From Collybia mongolica (lineage: Eukaryota; Basidiomycota; Agaricomycetes; Agaricales; Clitocybaceae), in NCBI GenBank assembly GCA_013420905.1, contig JAAXNY010000001.1, positions 5,518,001 through 5,582,000 on the forward strand: a stretch of 64,000 nucleotides of DNA, written 5' to 3'. The position numbers and the translations under genes are program-made. Under the pieces are notes generated by a model. It did not search any database. It saw only the letters and a list, made by a program, of their open reading frames with translations, and was not told the origin of the DNA. This document shows, piece after piece, positions 32,878 to 43,416 of this stretch. Positions within the stretch are counted from its first letter, which is position 1; each line of letters starts with the position of its first letter.

Positions 32878-34298
32878 TTACAGGTGCGAGGCAAGTAAAG
32901 GAGCGGGTGAGGGAGAACTGGGTACTGGAGCGCATATACCAGACAAAAACAAAATCACAGCCGGCCAGTAATCATGTTCATTAAATGTATTCGCTGATTC
33001 CGAGAAATCAGTTAGGATCATGATGGGATGACATCGCAAGCAGACACACCATGAAAACCATTAGGCAGAGAGACAAAGGTAGTATTCGCCACCGCAGTCT
33101 CGTCTTTCGTGTCCTCCAGATTCGAAGTCCGTCTCCGCGACTTTACCTTCTTCTGGCCCCGTCTCTGCGCGAGATCTCTCAAGGCCATCATATGTTTCCG
33201 CGGGACGACTTCGTCCCTAGCCCCACTCAGCAAGAGGAACGGAAGGCTCGCTGGGAGAAGCGGAATCTTGGATGCCGAATTCCATCTTTGGTGACATAGG
33301 AAGGAGAAATGGCCGATGAGGGGCCAGTCGTGCACGACGTCTGGGAGAGAAGTAAACGTGTTTTCGACGATCAGGGCGGCTATCTACTGAAACGTGTTAT
33401 CCCTGTAAAGAGTTGGGGTGTGCAGGGTGACCATACCTTGAAGGGATTTCTACTGGCGAGGTCAATCGCGACAGCTCCACCAAGAGAGAGACCGCATAGG
33501 ATCTGTTTTTATGAGTACTCAGAATCGTATGTGATGTCCAATTGATATAGAATACGTACGATAGGCTTTTTGGAGTGTTCCGGATCGTTCAGTAAGTGGT
33601 CAAGAGCAGCCTGAGCGTCTTTTTGTAGACCTGATAGGACTTTAAACCCCGAATCATGGGGAACTTGGAATAAACAAACCTCTCTCCGATGGCCGTCCGT
33701 CCGAATTTCCGTACCTATTTTTTCAATAGCGACAATAAACGGCTCAGAATGTAGGGGGGTTACATGGCGTTCAAAAATACGCACCCTCTATAGGAAACCA
33801 TGAGAACGTTGTACTTCATCTGATAGTACATCATGGCCGGGAAGCGCAGGTCTCCGTAGTTCATGGCATTCCCATGAAACAATATGACCGTGCCCAGTCG
33901 AGCCTGGTGTTCAGGGTGAGTTTATAAACAGTTGGCGCTGTGTAGTACCGATATGGAACGTGCCTCTGATCCTTCTCTCGTACTGCTAGCTGTCTCAGGC
34001 GTCCCTTGTGGTCGTAGGAGACAACAGCGCAATATTACGTTATCCGACGTTTGGATTTCGAGGTCTTCGTACGGTGGCCGAGGGGTAGTCACACCTGGGT
34101 TATTGTTATTGGCCCGCGCAGAGTTAGGAAAAAGGATGTATCCTCACGCCTTAGTCGGTCCAGAAATGCTGCGGGATATACGAGAAAAATCTGGCCATAA
34201 CGAAGGAGCTGCGCGAGCCGTGGAGGACCGGTAAGGCAAGTGGCCCATGCGAGAGCGCAGTGGGGCGGACTCACCTGGTATATCGGAGATTGAGGCAT
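32878..34298 (-). CDS. bem46: BEM46-like alpha/beta hydrolase (ABHD13/ABHD12 type)
   Basis: Probable membrane-associated serine hydrolase of the BEM46 family, linked in fungi to polarity and ER/plasma-membrane biology. My nine-exon model is 34298-34275, 34208-34148, 34094-33949, 33903-33785, 33714-33680, 33630-33560, 33502-33437, 33383-33050 and 32993-32878, giving 323 aa with all phases consistent. Domains in order: LLRYGQIFLVYPAAFLDRLRR; PPYEDLEIQTSDNVILR; the oxyanion region VILFHGNAMNYGD; SYRG-YGNSDGRPSE-GLQKDAQAALDHLL; nucleophile elbow GLSLGG; LIVENTFTSLPDVV; SGARDEVVPRKHM with the catalytic Asp; and a His near LPNGFH-ANTFNEHDYW. Exon 5 is only 35 nt. The hydrophobic N-terminus is shorter than usual, so the first exon is the least certain part. 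No disabling change is seen. Confidence 0.85.
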
Positions 34299-35457
34299 AT
34301 CACTCACTGGTCTGCCAGAGCGTCTTATTCGTTGTGTTCGTTGTGCAACCGTGCATCCAGGCTTGCGCGAGTTGGTTGTTACTTATAAACGCCTGATGCC
34401 AAGTGGCTGGCGGCCTTTGAAAAGGCCTCGCGAGCCGTCGTGGGTGTCGGTGCTATTTTTTCAACACCCTCTCTTACACCCCTCTGATGAAATCAGCTCG
34501 GTGGTTGTTAATATATAACTACAGCCCAGTTGCTCATCCGTGCATCGTTACAACCACTCGCATCCTATTGATTCCCGGGCAGCACTGGTCCTGCTTTGCC
34601 TTTATTTTCGACCGACCGACTTGGCTTTTCTGAAGCTTCAGAGGAAAATATCTCGTCGGCCACATAACTTAACTCTGGATATCATTGGTGAAAGACGATT
34701 TTTCCCGACAATCTGTCCTGGAGCGTCATCCTCGAGCCTGCATCATGATCTACTGATTCCCCGATCAGGTCAGACTCGCGTCAAGTCATCTCATTCCGTG
34801 ATCCTCCGTCCAACCGTTCATTCCTCCACACCAATGTACCCATTGTTCTCTGGTTGTCTCGCGAAAGGCACCAAAAAGGACACCAAAGATGACGCCGGTG
34901 GAGAACGTGTCGGCCAGCAATACAGGAGTGGCAGAAAAAAGGCGATGATGTGGCTACGCCTCGAGGATTCTATTTTCACATTACTACGGCACCTGGCTAG
35001 GCTTGGTTAGGTTCTGTTGGAGGAACTGACAGGGAATTTGGTCGGGTGCTGTCGGTTGAAGGTACCCTCTAATCCGCAGGGCCTTTTGTCGGATAGGCAT
35101 CGCAAAGCTGGTAATAGGGCGTTGCGCACGAGCGGCACGAGGTGTTCCTTTTTCTATGAGCGACGGGCAGAAGCTGTGGGATCATGGCCATGGGAAACGA
35201 GGACCTGCTCTATCGTTGGTCGTTAAATACCAGTGTCTACTCTCGGGTGAGCCTCAGACAAGCTGAGCTGGTCGTATTTCTAATTGTATTAGAACGAGAG
35301 GATAGTATAAACAGGTTAACAAGCGACCAAGTATAGGACTAGATGTACAAGGGTCCGAAGTCCAGGAGGGGGGCCACATAATCGGCGTAAAGTAGTGCTT
35401 GTAAGTAGAACCATACATATACAATAAAAGCGTCATGAAGGCCAAGAAAAGATAGAC
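34299..35457. other. Intergenic region without a supported gene
   Basis: An open frame on the plus strand (34540-35010) and weak hydrophobic minus-strand pieces near 34790-34960 (for example STGVIFGVLFGAFRE) do not form a convincing gene. CpG content is like the genes around it. It contains the upstream region of the BEM46-like gene. Confidence 0.35.
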
Positions 35458-36840
35458 TCACGATCCAATACCAGCCAATACCTTAAACACATCATCCTGC
35501 CGCTCCCTAAACGCTCTCAACCTCGTCATCCCCAAACTCAGCGCATTAATCCTATTCGTAAACGCCACCGCCCTGCCTTCAACGCTCCTCCTGCCCTCCT
35601 CTGCCTCCCGCCTCCCCTGGGCATACCCAACCCCTTCCTCCAGCATCATCTTTACGCGGTCCATCTTCGACGGCGGGATATCCTCCCCGCGCTGTGCATA
35701 GTCCATGGCCGCCTTGTTATCCTCGTCCTCGATAACCTTCGCCTGCTCCCCGATGGCAGCAAGCTCTGCCATGAACGGCCGCAGCTCCTTTGGGCAGTCC
35801 GCCAGGGTCAGTGGCTGCCCAAGGACACCAACGATTGACCCCTCGGGCGTCACCGCGGTCGTGGCCACATCGAGGATCGCATACGCGACGGACGCAAAAT
35901 ACGCTCGTGGAGGGTCTTGCTTGAGGAGTGCGCGAAGTGAGGGCTGGCGTTCGAGAGCATCCGCGAGGGATGCATAGAGCGTTTCACGTATGAATTCGAT
36001 TGCAGGAGATTTTGGCGTCAGGATTGATGGCGAGGGGCTGCGGGGTGGGAACCCAGAGGCACTGCCGGCGCTTGATGGATACGGCGAGTAGTGGGTGTGC
36101 GATCGCGGGGGGATGCTGTGCGTCGCGTATTGTGGAGACGGTGGGGGGCGAGATTCGATTGACGACCGTGGAGATACGGTGGGTGACGTATTTGGTGAGG
36201 GGTCGTAGAGGGGTGGTGGGACGAACGAGGCTTTCTTGGTCACCGGGCTGCCTGGGCCAGCGCCCGAGTCGAGTGCGGCCTGCAAATCGGAGGCGAATCG
36301 GTCTTGGAAGGACCTCCGCTGGCTGATCTCGATGGCGACTGCGCGCATGTCCGCGGCGATGCCTTGGATGGAGGACGGAGCAGGCTGGGCTAAGGGTTCG
36401 AGCCCGCAGATGATGCGAGCGAGGTCATGTTGGTGCTCGGGTGCGAGAGCTTGTATTGCAGGTACGGTGCTCGCCCAGACACGGAGGAATGATATAAAAG
36501 CTGGAGGACAGTTGTCGTAAGAGAGTTCCATCGCCTGTGATTGTTTCGTGGACCGTGGGAGTGGCACGGATGGTGGGTTCGTCGTACATCGAAGAGCAGC
36601 AAAGTAAAGACATAATGCAGGCCCTGACGCCATGATATTGAAATATGAGGTTCATGCAGTGGACGACGTATTATGGCACTCACCTGTTATCATAAGATCC
36701 GCTTCTGCACTACTAAGGACATCGACATCGAGTAGACGTTCAGCCTTCGCCTGCGTCAGAGAAGATTTCAGATAGCTATGAAAGCTATCCTGGATCTGTT
36801 GCTCTGATAATTGAGAGCTTTGTGAATTTGTCCTTGACAT
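35458..36840 (-). CDS. Uncharacterised protein with Pro/Ser-rich central linker
   Basis: Not recognised. Two exons, 36840-36684 and 36623-35458, joined by a 60-nt GT-AG intron with matching phase, giving 440 aa. The N-terminus is polar and Gln/Ser-rich (SQSSQLSEQQIQDSF). The first third is helical and hydrophobic (PPAFISFLRVWASTVPAIQAL). Residues about 185-275 are a Pro/Ser linker (PPPLYDPSPNTSPTVSPRSS). The C-terminal third is a conserved-looking helical domain (LYASLADALERQP, YFASVAYAILDVATTAV, EDEDNKAAMDYAQRGEDI) ending in a basic coil. No signal peptide or membrane segment. Codon use is GC-rich and typical of a live host gene. An adaptor or scaffold role is possible but only a guess. Confidence 0.85.
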
Positions 36841-37946
36841 GGGTGTGGAGATTATGAGAATGATCGCTCATCTCGCTTATAAGGGCGGAGCACCTGAAAA
36901 AAACCACGTGGCGAGTAATATTATTTTACACTGCCACAGTAGATCTATTTAACCTGCGGTTCGGAATAAGGTCCGAACTTGTCGTAAATTGATCAGCCCG
37001 CAACGACAGGTACTATACTTGGCGCTGGGTTTGAAAACGGGTAGGTTTTTGAAAACTCGGAACATCTATGTCTCCCGCGAACTTGGGCACTCTGGCGCTT
37101 CGGAACAGGTGCTCAGTGTTCATACGAAGTGGGCTGTCAAGTTTACCCGAAGGAAATCCATGGAGTTTTGGTAAAACTGGAGGGAAGGTGGGCAAAGGTT
37201 TGAAATCCCGGTAGAAAACCACATCTGAATGATTGTTGAGATGTAAAATTGCAGAAGAAATTTGATACAATACAATCTTATATATATGCAAAGCTCTATG
37301 TCAAATCCCAGGTCCTAGTAGTGGCTGTAGCGTTCATGGTGGAGAGTTTGAAATGAGCGTGACAATCCATCCTGAGCGGGGTTTCAAATCGCAAACTTAA
37401 ATTAATCGTCGATCGCGCCTGGCGCGCGTGATGAACGCGTCGATAACCACTTTACATCCTTCGCAAATAATACTCAATCTAATCATGCACAAGGATCTAC
37501 CCCTGTGTGCTCCAACGTGCTTCCTTATTCTCCGTATCCTAGCCACTTCAACGGGACATCGTATCCAGGTTACATCACACATAATCCATCTTATTACAAT
37601 GTCAATACTTATCCTTCACATTAGTAGTACAACACTCACCATTGTAGTTACTTCAAACTGTAGCATATTACACCCTTGGAACCCCACCCACGCACATAGA
37701 CACGATATAACATTGATCATCGTGACTTGTCAGTGCAGTGACAATGATCGTGTCGCGTTGCTGGTGCCGAGCGGAGAGTGAATCGGCTTGACAGGCACCG
37801 TGACTGATGTGACTCAAATCTTTTCAAAAACTCACCTTTCAGTTCCGGCAAGGTGCTCCCCAGGATGCAACTACTGGTATTTGACTTTTTATACATAGGT
37901 GTCTAGGTTAGAAGCATATATGCCCCCAAAAGAAAGCTGGTAGCCC
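36841..37946. other. Intergenic region left of the Copia element
   Basis: No supported gene. Open frames such as 37428-37781 lack any domain. A GC-rich near-palindromic patch (GATCGCGCCTGGCGCGCGTGAT) lies at about 37412-37433. Confidence 0.4.
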
Positions 37947-37951
37947 ATATC
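37947..37951. repeat. Target-site duplication (left), ATATC
   Basis: Five bases identical to 43412-43416 on the other side of the Copia element. Confidence 0.9.
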
Positions 37952-38294
37952 TATTGGAACAGGATAATCTCAGTCAGCGTAGAACGGGACTTTTGTATAT
38001 TATAGACTACCTATTGGAACAGGATAATCTATGGGTATGTGGTCAGTCAGTGTTTCGGGGGATCTGGTAAGTAATGTACACACCTCAGTCAGCGTAGAAC
38101 GGGACTGAGGTGGTACGACGAATATCTACAGGTATATAAGTCGGGCTAATGTTGATATAGTTACTACGCTATATAGCATATCAGTGAAATAGAAACAAAA
38201 AGGGTAAGCTAAGCGTTTATCGTCCGTTTGTCGGGTACGCGTGATGCGATGCGGCAGGGCACGACGGGATGCAGCGGTCCGCCTATTTCCAACA
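37952..38294 (-). repeat. Copia 3' LTR (343 bp)
   Basis: Read on the minus strand it starts TGTTGGAAATAGG, preceded by the polypurine tract GAGGGGGAG (38295-38303 complement). It differs from the other LTR (43069-43411) at four positions by eye. It ends CCAATA rather than the usual CA. A 20-bp word beginning CCTATTGGAACAGG is repeated twice inside it. Confidence 0.92.
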
Positions 38295-38301
38295 CTCCCC
38301 C

Positions 38302-41300
38302 TCAAACCGTCGACAGCCCTAACGCGCTCGCAAAGTGTTTCGCCTTCGCGCTGGGAAGGGCTTTCGTCAAAGTGTCAGCGGTCATTTCGTCAGTGGGGCA
38401 GTAGATTAATTTGATGTTTCCGGCTTCGACGATGTACCGGATGTAATGATACCGAATGTTGATGTGTTTTGTGCGGGCGTGGTACGATCCGGATTTAGTG
38501 AGGGCGATGGCGGACATGCTGTCGCTGTAGAGGGTCGTGGGCTCGGTGAGTGGTCTGTCAATCGATCCGTAGACTTCGTTAATTAAACGGCGCAGCCACA
38601 CTGCTTCTTTTGCCGCGTGGGTAGCGGCAACGTACTCGGCTTCCGTTGTCGACAGCGTGACAAGCTCCTGCTTCTTCGACGACCACGACACGGCCCCTCC
38701 ATCGACAATGAATGCGTACCCCGAGATAGCACGCCGGTGCTCCTGCGAAGCGCCGTCCGCATCGACGAACCCCTCCAATCCCTCCTTCCCGCCACCATAC
38801 ACCAACTCGAGCCTTTTTGTACCCAACAGGTAACGAAAAATTCGCTTCACAGCCTCCCAATGAACCCACCCCGGGTTATCAGAGAACTGGGCAACGGTCG
38901 ATACGGCAAACGCGATGTCGGGGCGAGTTCCCATCGCCGCATACATCAACGAACCGACGGCCTCTTGATACGGCACATTTCGCATGCGTGCAATGTCGAC
39001 AAGGGCGGTAGGGCACTGAGACCTGCTGAGAGCAACGTTGGTATCCATAGGCGTCGAAACCGGCCTCAAGTCATCGAAATTGTATCGTGTCAAAATCGAG
39101 TCAATGTAGGAATGCTGGGAGAGGGAAAGGGTACGGTTGGCAAGGTCGCGAGTGACTTTGATACCAAGAATCCAGTGTGCTGGTCCGAGGTCAGTCATCG
39201 AGTATATTTTGTTGATATTCTGCTTGAACTCTGCAATGTGCTTTGCAGATGTTCCTGTAGTTATGCAGTCGTCAACGTGAATAACAATGATTGTTAACTC
39301 GCCATCTGTCTTCTTGAAGAAAACTCTGTGGTCCGCCTCACTCCTCTGAAATCCTAAGTCCTCAAGTGCCTTCCGCAACGCGTCGTACCAATTCTTCGCC
39401 CCCTGCTTCAGTCCGTACAATGCCTTTCGCAATCGAAAGACATACTCCTTCCGGTCTGCTGTTGCCTGGTCTGCCGGCTGTTCGAGGTACACGACCTCAT
39501 TGTCTCCGAGCGTACCATTGAGGAATGCGCTGTCAAAGTCGAACGCGTCAACGGGCCATCCATTGCGAGCAGCTAGTGCAAGCACAAGTCGGAAGGACGA
39601 CATGCGAGCGACAGGTGCATAAGTTTCGGTGAAGTTAACACCATGGATTTGGGTGAAGCCTCTAGCAACGAGGCGCGCCTTGTACTTTTCAATTTCACCA
39701 GCGGCATTCTTCTTGATATGAAGAACCCATTTGCAACTGACAACACTGGAGCCGGGAGGGGGACGTTTGACGAGTTCCCAGGTGCCGTTTGCTTCGAGCG
39801 TGCGCATTTCCTCCCTGATAGCTTCTTGCCATTTGGGCCAGTCTGGACGTCGCTTCGCTTCTGCATAGTCCGGCATCAGCCCTTCTGACTTTTCCGTGAC
39901 AGCTGCCATTGCGAAATCTTCCACACTAACCATCTCCCAGTTGTCTGCCACCTCAGCAACTTCATTTCCTTCCTGAATTCCCAGTGGAATAACGGGAGCA
40001 CTGGGCCTTTTGCTAGTCACCCCCTCACCCTCTCGCAACCTCCTCAAGTAGCCCGACTCCTTGCGGATGCGTTTTGGACGGCCTTCGACAGGTTCAGTGT
40101 CAACTTGAGGGCTGGGTGGAGTGTCCACATCAGGGATTTCTTCGACGGTGGCTTTGTAGGGAGACAAGGACCGCTCGACATCTGCATCTTCCCATTCCCC
40201 CTCGAGCGGGACAGCTGCAGGTATGTCTTCCTCTTCAACGTTGAATCTGACGCTGCGCTCAACCGTGACTGAGCGCTTTTCAGCCCAATAAATTCGGTGC
40301 ACAAGGCTTTCGTCATCGAATCCAACCCAGTGGCCAATTTTGGACCGGCCGTCCAGCTTCAAGCCACTTGTATCGTGAATGCGGGCTCGACAACCCCAAG
40401 GTGGAACGTTCGAGATGTCGGGCTTCTCACCCATCATCAACTCATGCGGGGTTGTGTCCCCCAGGGCTCGGGTCCAGGTACGATTTTTCAGCCATACAGC
40501 ATGCGTTACTGCTTCACCCCAGAGGAACTTAGGTAACCCGCTGTCGTGAATCATTGCCCGGACCTTCTCGAGGAGCGTGCGGTTGAGACGCTCGGAGACC
40601 CCATTGTACTCCAGTGTATCATGGACCGTCAACCTCCGAGTGGTGCCCTTCTCGTCCAGGTGAGCAGTGAAATCCTTGCTAAGGTACTCCCCTCCTCTGT
40701 CGGAATGCAGTAATTTAATTCTGACATTCTTCTGCGTCAGCAACCAGGCCTCAAACTTCTTGTATGCAACAAAGGTATCGCTTTTCTCGCGAAGGAGGTA
40801 TGTGGTGCTGTGGCGGCTGTGGTCGTCGGTGAAACTAACATAGTATTCTTTCTTGTTGATAGTTTCGACAGGGGCCGGCCCCCAAAGGTCGGAGTGGATT
40901 TCGTCACCTATCTTGGCTGACCGTGCGCGCTCCCGGACCTTCTGGATTGGTTTCCGGCTGTTCTTCGCCCACTCGCAGGACTCACAAACAGTGGCCTTAG
41001 TTGTTTTGTCAAGCTGCAGCCCATGCACAAGACCTTTATTCACGAGGGAACGCGCCGCGTCGTGAGCAATGTGACCAAGTCGGCGGTGGAGTTCATCAAT
41101 TGACACAATTTCGGGGGGGGTTTTCGGCATCCTAGCAGACGCAGCGGTTTCGGGACAAGGGTTGAAGACACGGTAAAGTCCGTTCTTCATATCAATTACA
41201 CCGATGCGGCTCTTATCTCTTGCATAGATACGACACGTTGTGTCCTGGAACACCAACGCGGAGCCTGCAATTGCGATGCGACTGACAGATACAAGGGTCA

Positions 41301-42996
41301 CGCCCATTGATGGAGCATACAAGACATCTTCGAGGGGCACGCAAGAGGAGGGTTTGTTGCCATTAGGGACTGTAATGTACATGTCCCCCATGCCGATAGC
41401 ATTGAATGAGCGCTTGTTGGCAGCAGTAATAGGCTTGGGAGGAATGGTGCGGTAGTTGGCAAAGCGGTGTCGGTGCCCGGACATGTGGCACGAGGCTCCA
41501 GAGTCATATAAATCTGTATCAATGAGCTCGCTGCCCAAGCTGGTATGGGTGCCTTTCAGAATTTCGGCCGCTTGAAAGGTATGTGTGTAGGCTTCATCAT
41601 CCAAACCAATAACCTCGTACTCATCGGCATCTCCCCCAGGGTCGGGGAAGATATCATCCCACCCGGAAGGCTCCTCATCCTTTCCCTCGTCCTCTGAGTC
41701 TGATACGGCTTCCAGACCCGGCATATCATTATCGGTTTCGTCATCTGAGAACGACATGAACCCTGGGGATTCTTCCCCCTCATTGTCCTCATCCTCGTCT
41801 GAGGAGTCGCTTGCAGTGGCCAGCTCTGGCATGCTGCCTTCATTATCCGACAACCAGATGTCATCGTCGGTGGGGGTTTTGGGGGTTTCGAAAAGGTTAA
41901 ACATATCGGCTGAGGACAGGGTAGTAGGGTTGAGCTCCATGAGTTCACCAGTGAGGGATGACGATGCACCATCGTTCACTCCCCCTTCGACAAGGCTATC
42001 GTCGACTACTCCAGTGTTGTTCAGGCCTTCCTCAATGAAGCCTAAAACATTTCCCTCGGCATTTGCAAACCAAGCGTGGTCCTCGGACTCTTGCTTCAAT
42101 TCTGCTGCACCAGCCGTCTCTGTCTCTTTTCCCTTCCCTTTCCCCTTGCCTTTGCCTTTCGGGCCTTGGCCTTCCTTCCCCCCGCCGGCTGCCCAGCAGT
42201 CGGCCTTGTAGTGACCTTTCTTGCCACAGTTGAAGCACTCTTTCGAGCTGCTTGAACTGCCACGGCCCCTTCCGCTGCTGGTCCCGGCATAGAACGCAGC
42301 GTTATCCTCCTTACGAGCACCCTTCTGCTTCAACACACGACGCTCAAACTCTTCGGTCATGGTCAGCATCAACTCATCGGGGGATAGTGATGTACCAAGA
42401 ACACTCGATGTTGCATTTACAGCAGAGATGTAAGGGTCAAAGGATGGTGGGAGGGATCCAAGGATAATGGCGTAAAAGTCATCGTCGGCGGGTGGGTGGC
42501 CCATCGACGTGAGGTCCTCTCGCATCATGCGCAACTTGGCAAAGTGCGCGCGAATGTCAGCCTTCTCAGGACACTTCTCCTCCTGGAGGCGTCGTCGGAG
42601 GTCAACAGAAACCATGCGGGATTTCTTCTGGAAGTCACCCGCAAGCGCTTCCCAGATAATTCGGGCGGTGAGCTGCCCGCGAATCTTCATAAAAAGTGAG
42701 TCCGGGATTGTGCCCGCAATTTGCTGCTTAACAACGGCCTCCCCCTGTCGCCAGGTCTTCAAGTCCTTCTTGTATGAGGCGTCAAGCACAGCCTCAGCTG
42801 AAGTCCAAGCCATGGGGTTGCTGCGATCCGAGATGGGGTCAACAGGTTCGGTTTCAGTGCCATCAATATGATGGAGCAATCCTCGCGCATCGACGGACCA
42901 GGTGAACCGGTCCTTGTAGATGACCCAGTTAGTGCCAGCTACATCAAGCTTGGGAATGCGAAGAAATTCGTCGCCGATTTTCGTGGAAGAAGACAT
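38302..42996 (-). CDS. Ty1/Copia Gag-Pol polyprotein, intact
   Basis: A single 1,564-codon frame with every part needed for retrotransposition. Gag-like domain at about 1-240 (VIYKDRFTWSV ... MVSVDLRRRLQEEKC). CCHC zinc knuckle at about 253-267 (CFNCGKKGHYKADC). Retropepsin DSGAS near 500. Pre-integrase HHCC (LHRRLGHIAHD ... CESC) near 645-680. Integrase D-D-E near 704-802 (HSDLWGP, HSDRGGEY, GVSERLNRT). Reverse transcriptase at about 1085-1330 (YKARLVARGFTQ, ALYGLKQ, active-site HVDD where YVDD is usual). RNase H at about 1410-1550 (DADGA, TTEAEYVA, DSMSA, RTKHINIRYH). A long Asp/Glu/Ser-rich stretch (about 345-485) separates zinc knuckle and protease. Host-like codon use and CpG retention, and no stop, suggest recent activity. 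Confidence 0.96.
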   Translation of the reverse strand: MSSSTKIGDEFLRIPKLDVAGTNWVIYKDRFTWSVDARGLLHHIDGTETEPVDPISDRSNPMAWTSAEAVLDASYKKDLKTWRQGEAVVKQQIAGTIPDSLFMKIRGQLTARIIWEALAGDFQKKSRMVSVDLRRRLQEEKCPEKADIRAHFAKLRMMREDLTSMGHPPADDDFYAIILGSLPPSFDPYISAVNATSSVLGTSLSPDELMLTMTEEFERRVLKQKGARKEDNAAFYAGTSSGRGRGSSSSSKECFNCGKKGHYKADCWAAGGGKEGQGPKGKGKGKGKGKETETAGAAELKQESEDHAWFANAEGNVLGFIEEGLNNTGVVDDSLVEGGVNDGASSSLTGELMELNPTTLSSADMFNLFETPKTPTDDDIWLSDNEGSMPELATASDSSDEDEDNEGEESPGFMSFSDDETDNDMPGLEAVSDSEDEGKDEEPSGWDDIFPDPGGDADEYEVIGLDDEAYTHTFQAAEILKGTHTSLGSELIDTDLYDSGASCHMSGHRHRFANYRTIPPKPITAANKRSFNAIGMGDMYITVPNGNKPSSCVPLEDVLYAPSMGVTLVSVSRIAIAGSALVFQDTTCRIYARDKSRIGVIDMKNGLYRVFNPCPETAASARMPKTPPEIVSIDELHRRLGHIAHDAARSLVNKGLVHGLQLDKTTKATVCESCEWAKNSRKPIQKVRERARSAKIGDEIHSDLWGPAPVETINKKEYYVSFTDDHSRHSTTYLLREKSDTFVAYKKFEAWLLTQKNVRIKLLHSDRGGEYLSKDFTAHLDEKGTTRRLTVHDTLEYNGVSERLNRTLLEKVRAMIHDSGLPKFLWGEAVTHAVWLKNRTWTRALGDTTPHELMMGEKPDISNVPPWGCRARIHDTSGLKLDGRSKIGHWVGFDDESLVHRIYWAEKRSVTVERSVRFNVEEEDIPAAVPLEGEWEDADVERSLSPYKATVEEIPDVDTPPSPQVDTEPVEGRPKRIRKESGYLRRLREGEGVTSKRPSAPVIPLGIQEGNEVAEVADNWEMVSVEDFAMAAVTEKSEGLMPDYAEAKRRPDWPKWQEAIREEMRTLEANGTWELVKRPPPGSSVVSCKWVLHIKKNAAGEIEKYKARLVARGFTQIHGVNFTETYAPVARMSSFRLVLALAARNGWPVDAFDFDSAFLNGTLGDNEVVYLEQPADQATADRKEYVFRLRKALYGLKQGAKNWYDALRKALEDLGFQRSEADHRVFFKKTDGELTIIVIHVDDCITTGTSAKHIAEFKQNINKIYSMTDLGPAHWILGIKVTRDLANRTLSLSQHSYIDSILTRYNFDDLRPVSTPMDTNVALSRSQCPTALVDIARMRNVPYQEAVGSLMYAAMGTRPDIAFAVSTVAQFSDNPGWVHWEAVKRIFRYLLGTKRLELVYGGGKEGLEGFVDADGASQEHRRAISGYAFIVDGGAVSWSSKKQELVTLSTTEAEYVAATHAAKEAVWLRRLINEVYGSIDRPLTEPTTLYSDSMSAIALTKSGSYHARTKHINIRYHYIRYIVEAGNIKLIYCPTDEMTADTLTKALPSAKAKHFASALGLSTV

Positions 42997-43068
42997 GGTA
43001 GGGGTAAGTGCAAATTTTCAAGGTGGGGTGTTTGTGTTCTTTAAACGCTGAGGTCGGGGCCCATAACC

Positions 43069-43411
43069 TATTGGAACAGGATAATCTCAGTCAGCGTAGA
43101 ACGGGACTTTTGTATATTATAGACTACCTATTGGAACAGGATAATCTATGGGTATGTGGTCAGTCAGTGTTTCGGGGGATCTGGTAAGTAATGTACACAC
43201 CTCAGTCAGCGTAGAACGGGACTGAGGTGGTACGACGAATATCTACAGGTATATAAGTCGGGCTAATGTTGATATGGTTACTACGCTATATAGCATATCA
43301 GTGAAATAGAAACAAAAAGGGTAAGCTAAGCGTTTATCGTCCGTTTGTCGGGTACGCGTGATGCGACGTGGCAGGGCACGACGGGATGCGGCGGTCCGCC
43401 TATTTCCAACA
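43069..43411 (-). repeat. Copia 5' LTR (343 bp)
   Basis: Near-identical to 37952-38294 and directly upstream (minus strand) of the polyprotein, with about 70 bp between LTR and start codon where the primer-binding site must lie (GGTTATGGGCCCC follows the LTR). The tRNA primer was not identified. Confidence 0.92.
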
Positions 43412-43416
43412 ATATC
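43412..43416. repeat. Target-site duplication (right), ATATC
   Basis: Matches 37947-37951, confirming that the Copia element inserted as a unit. Confidence 0.9.

Noticed and set aside
34540..35010. 156-codon plus-strand frame between the BEM46-like gene and the 440-aa gene
   Set aside because: No recognisable domain, no paralogue in the window and no convincing start context. Retained only as unannotated intergenic DNA.
38579..42871. Many open frames on both strands inside the Copia polyprotein
   Set aside because: All are shadows of the 1,564-codon frame; composition and motifs belong to the polyprotein.
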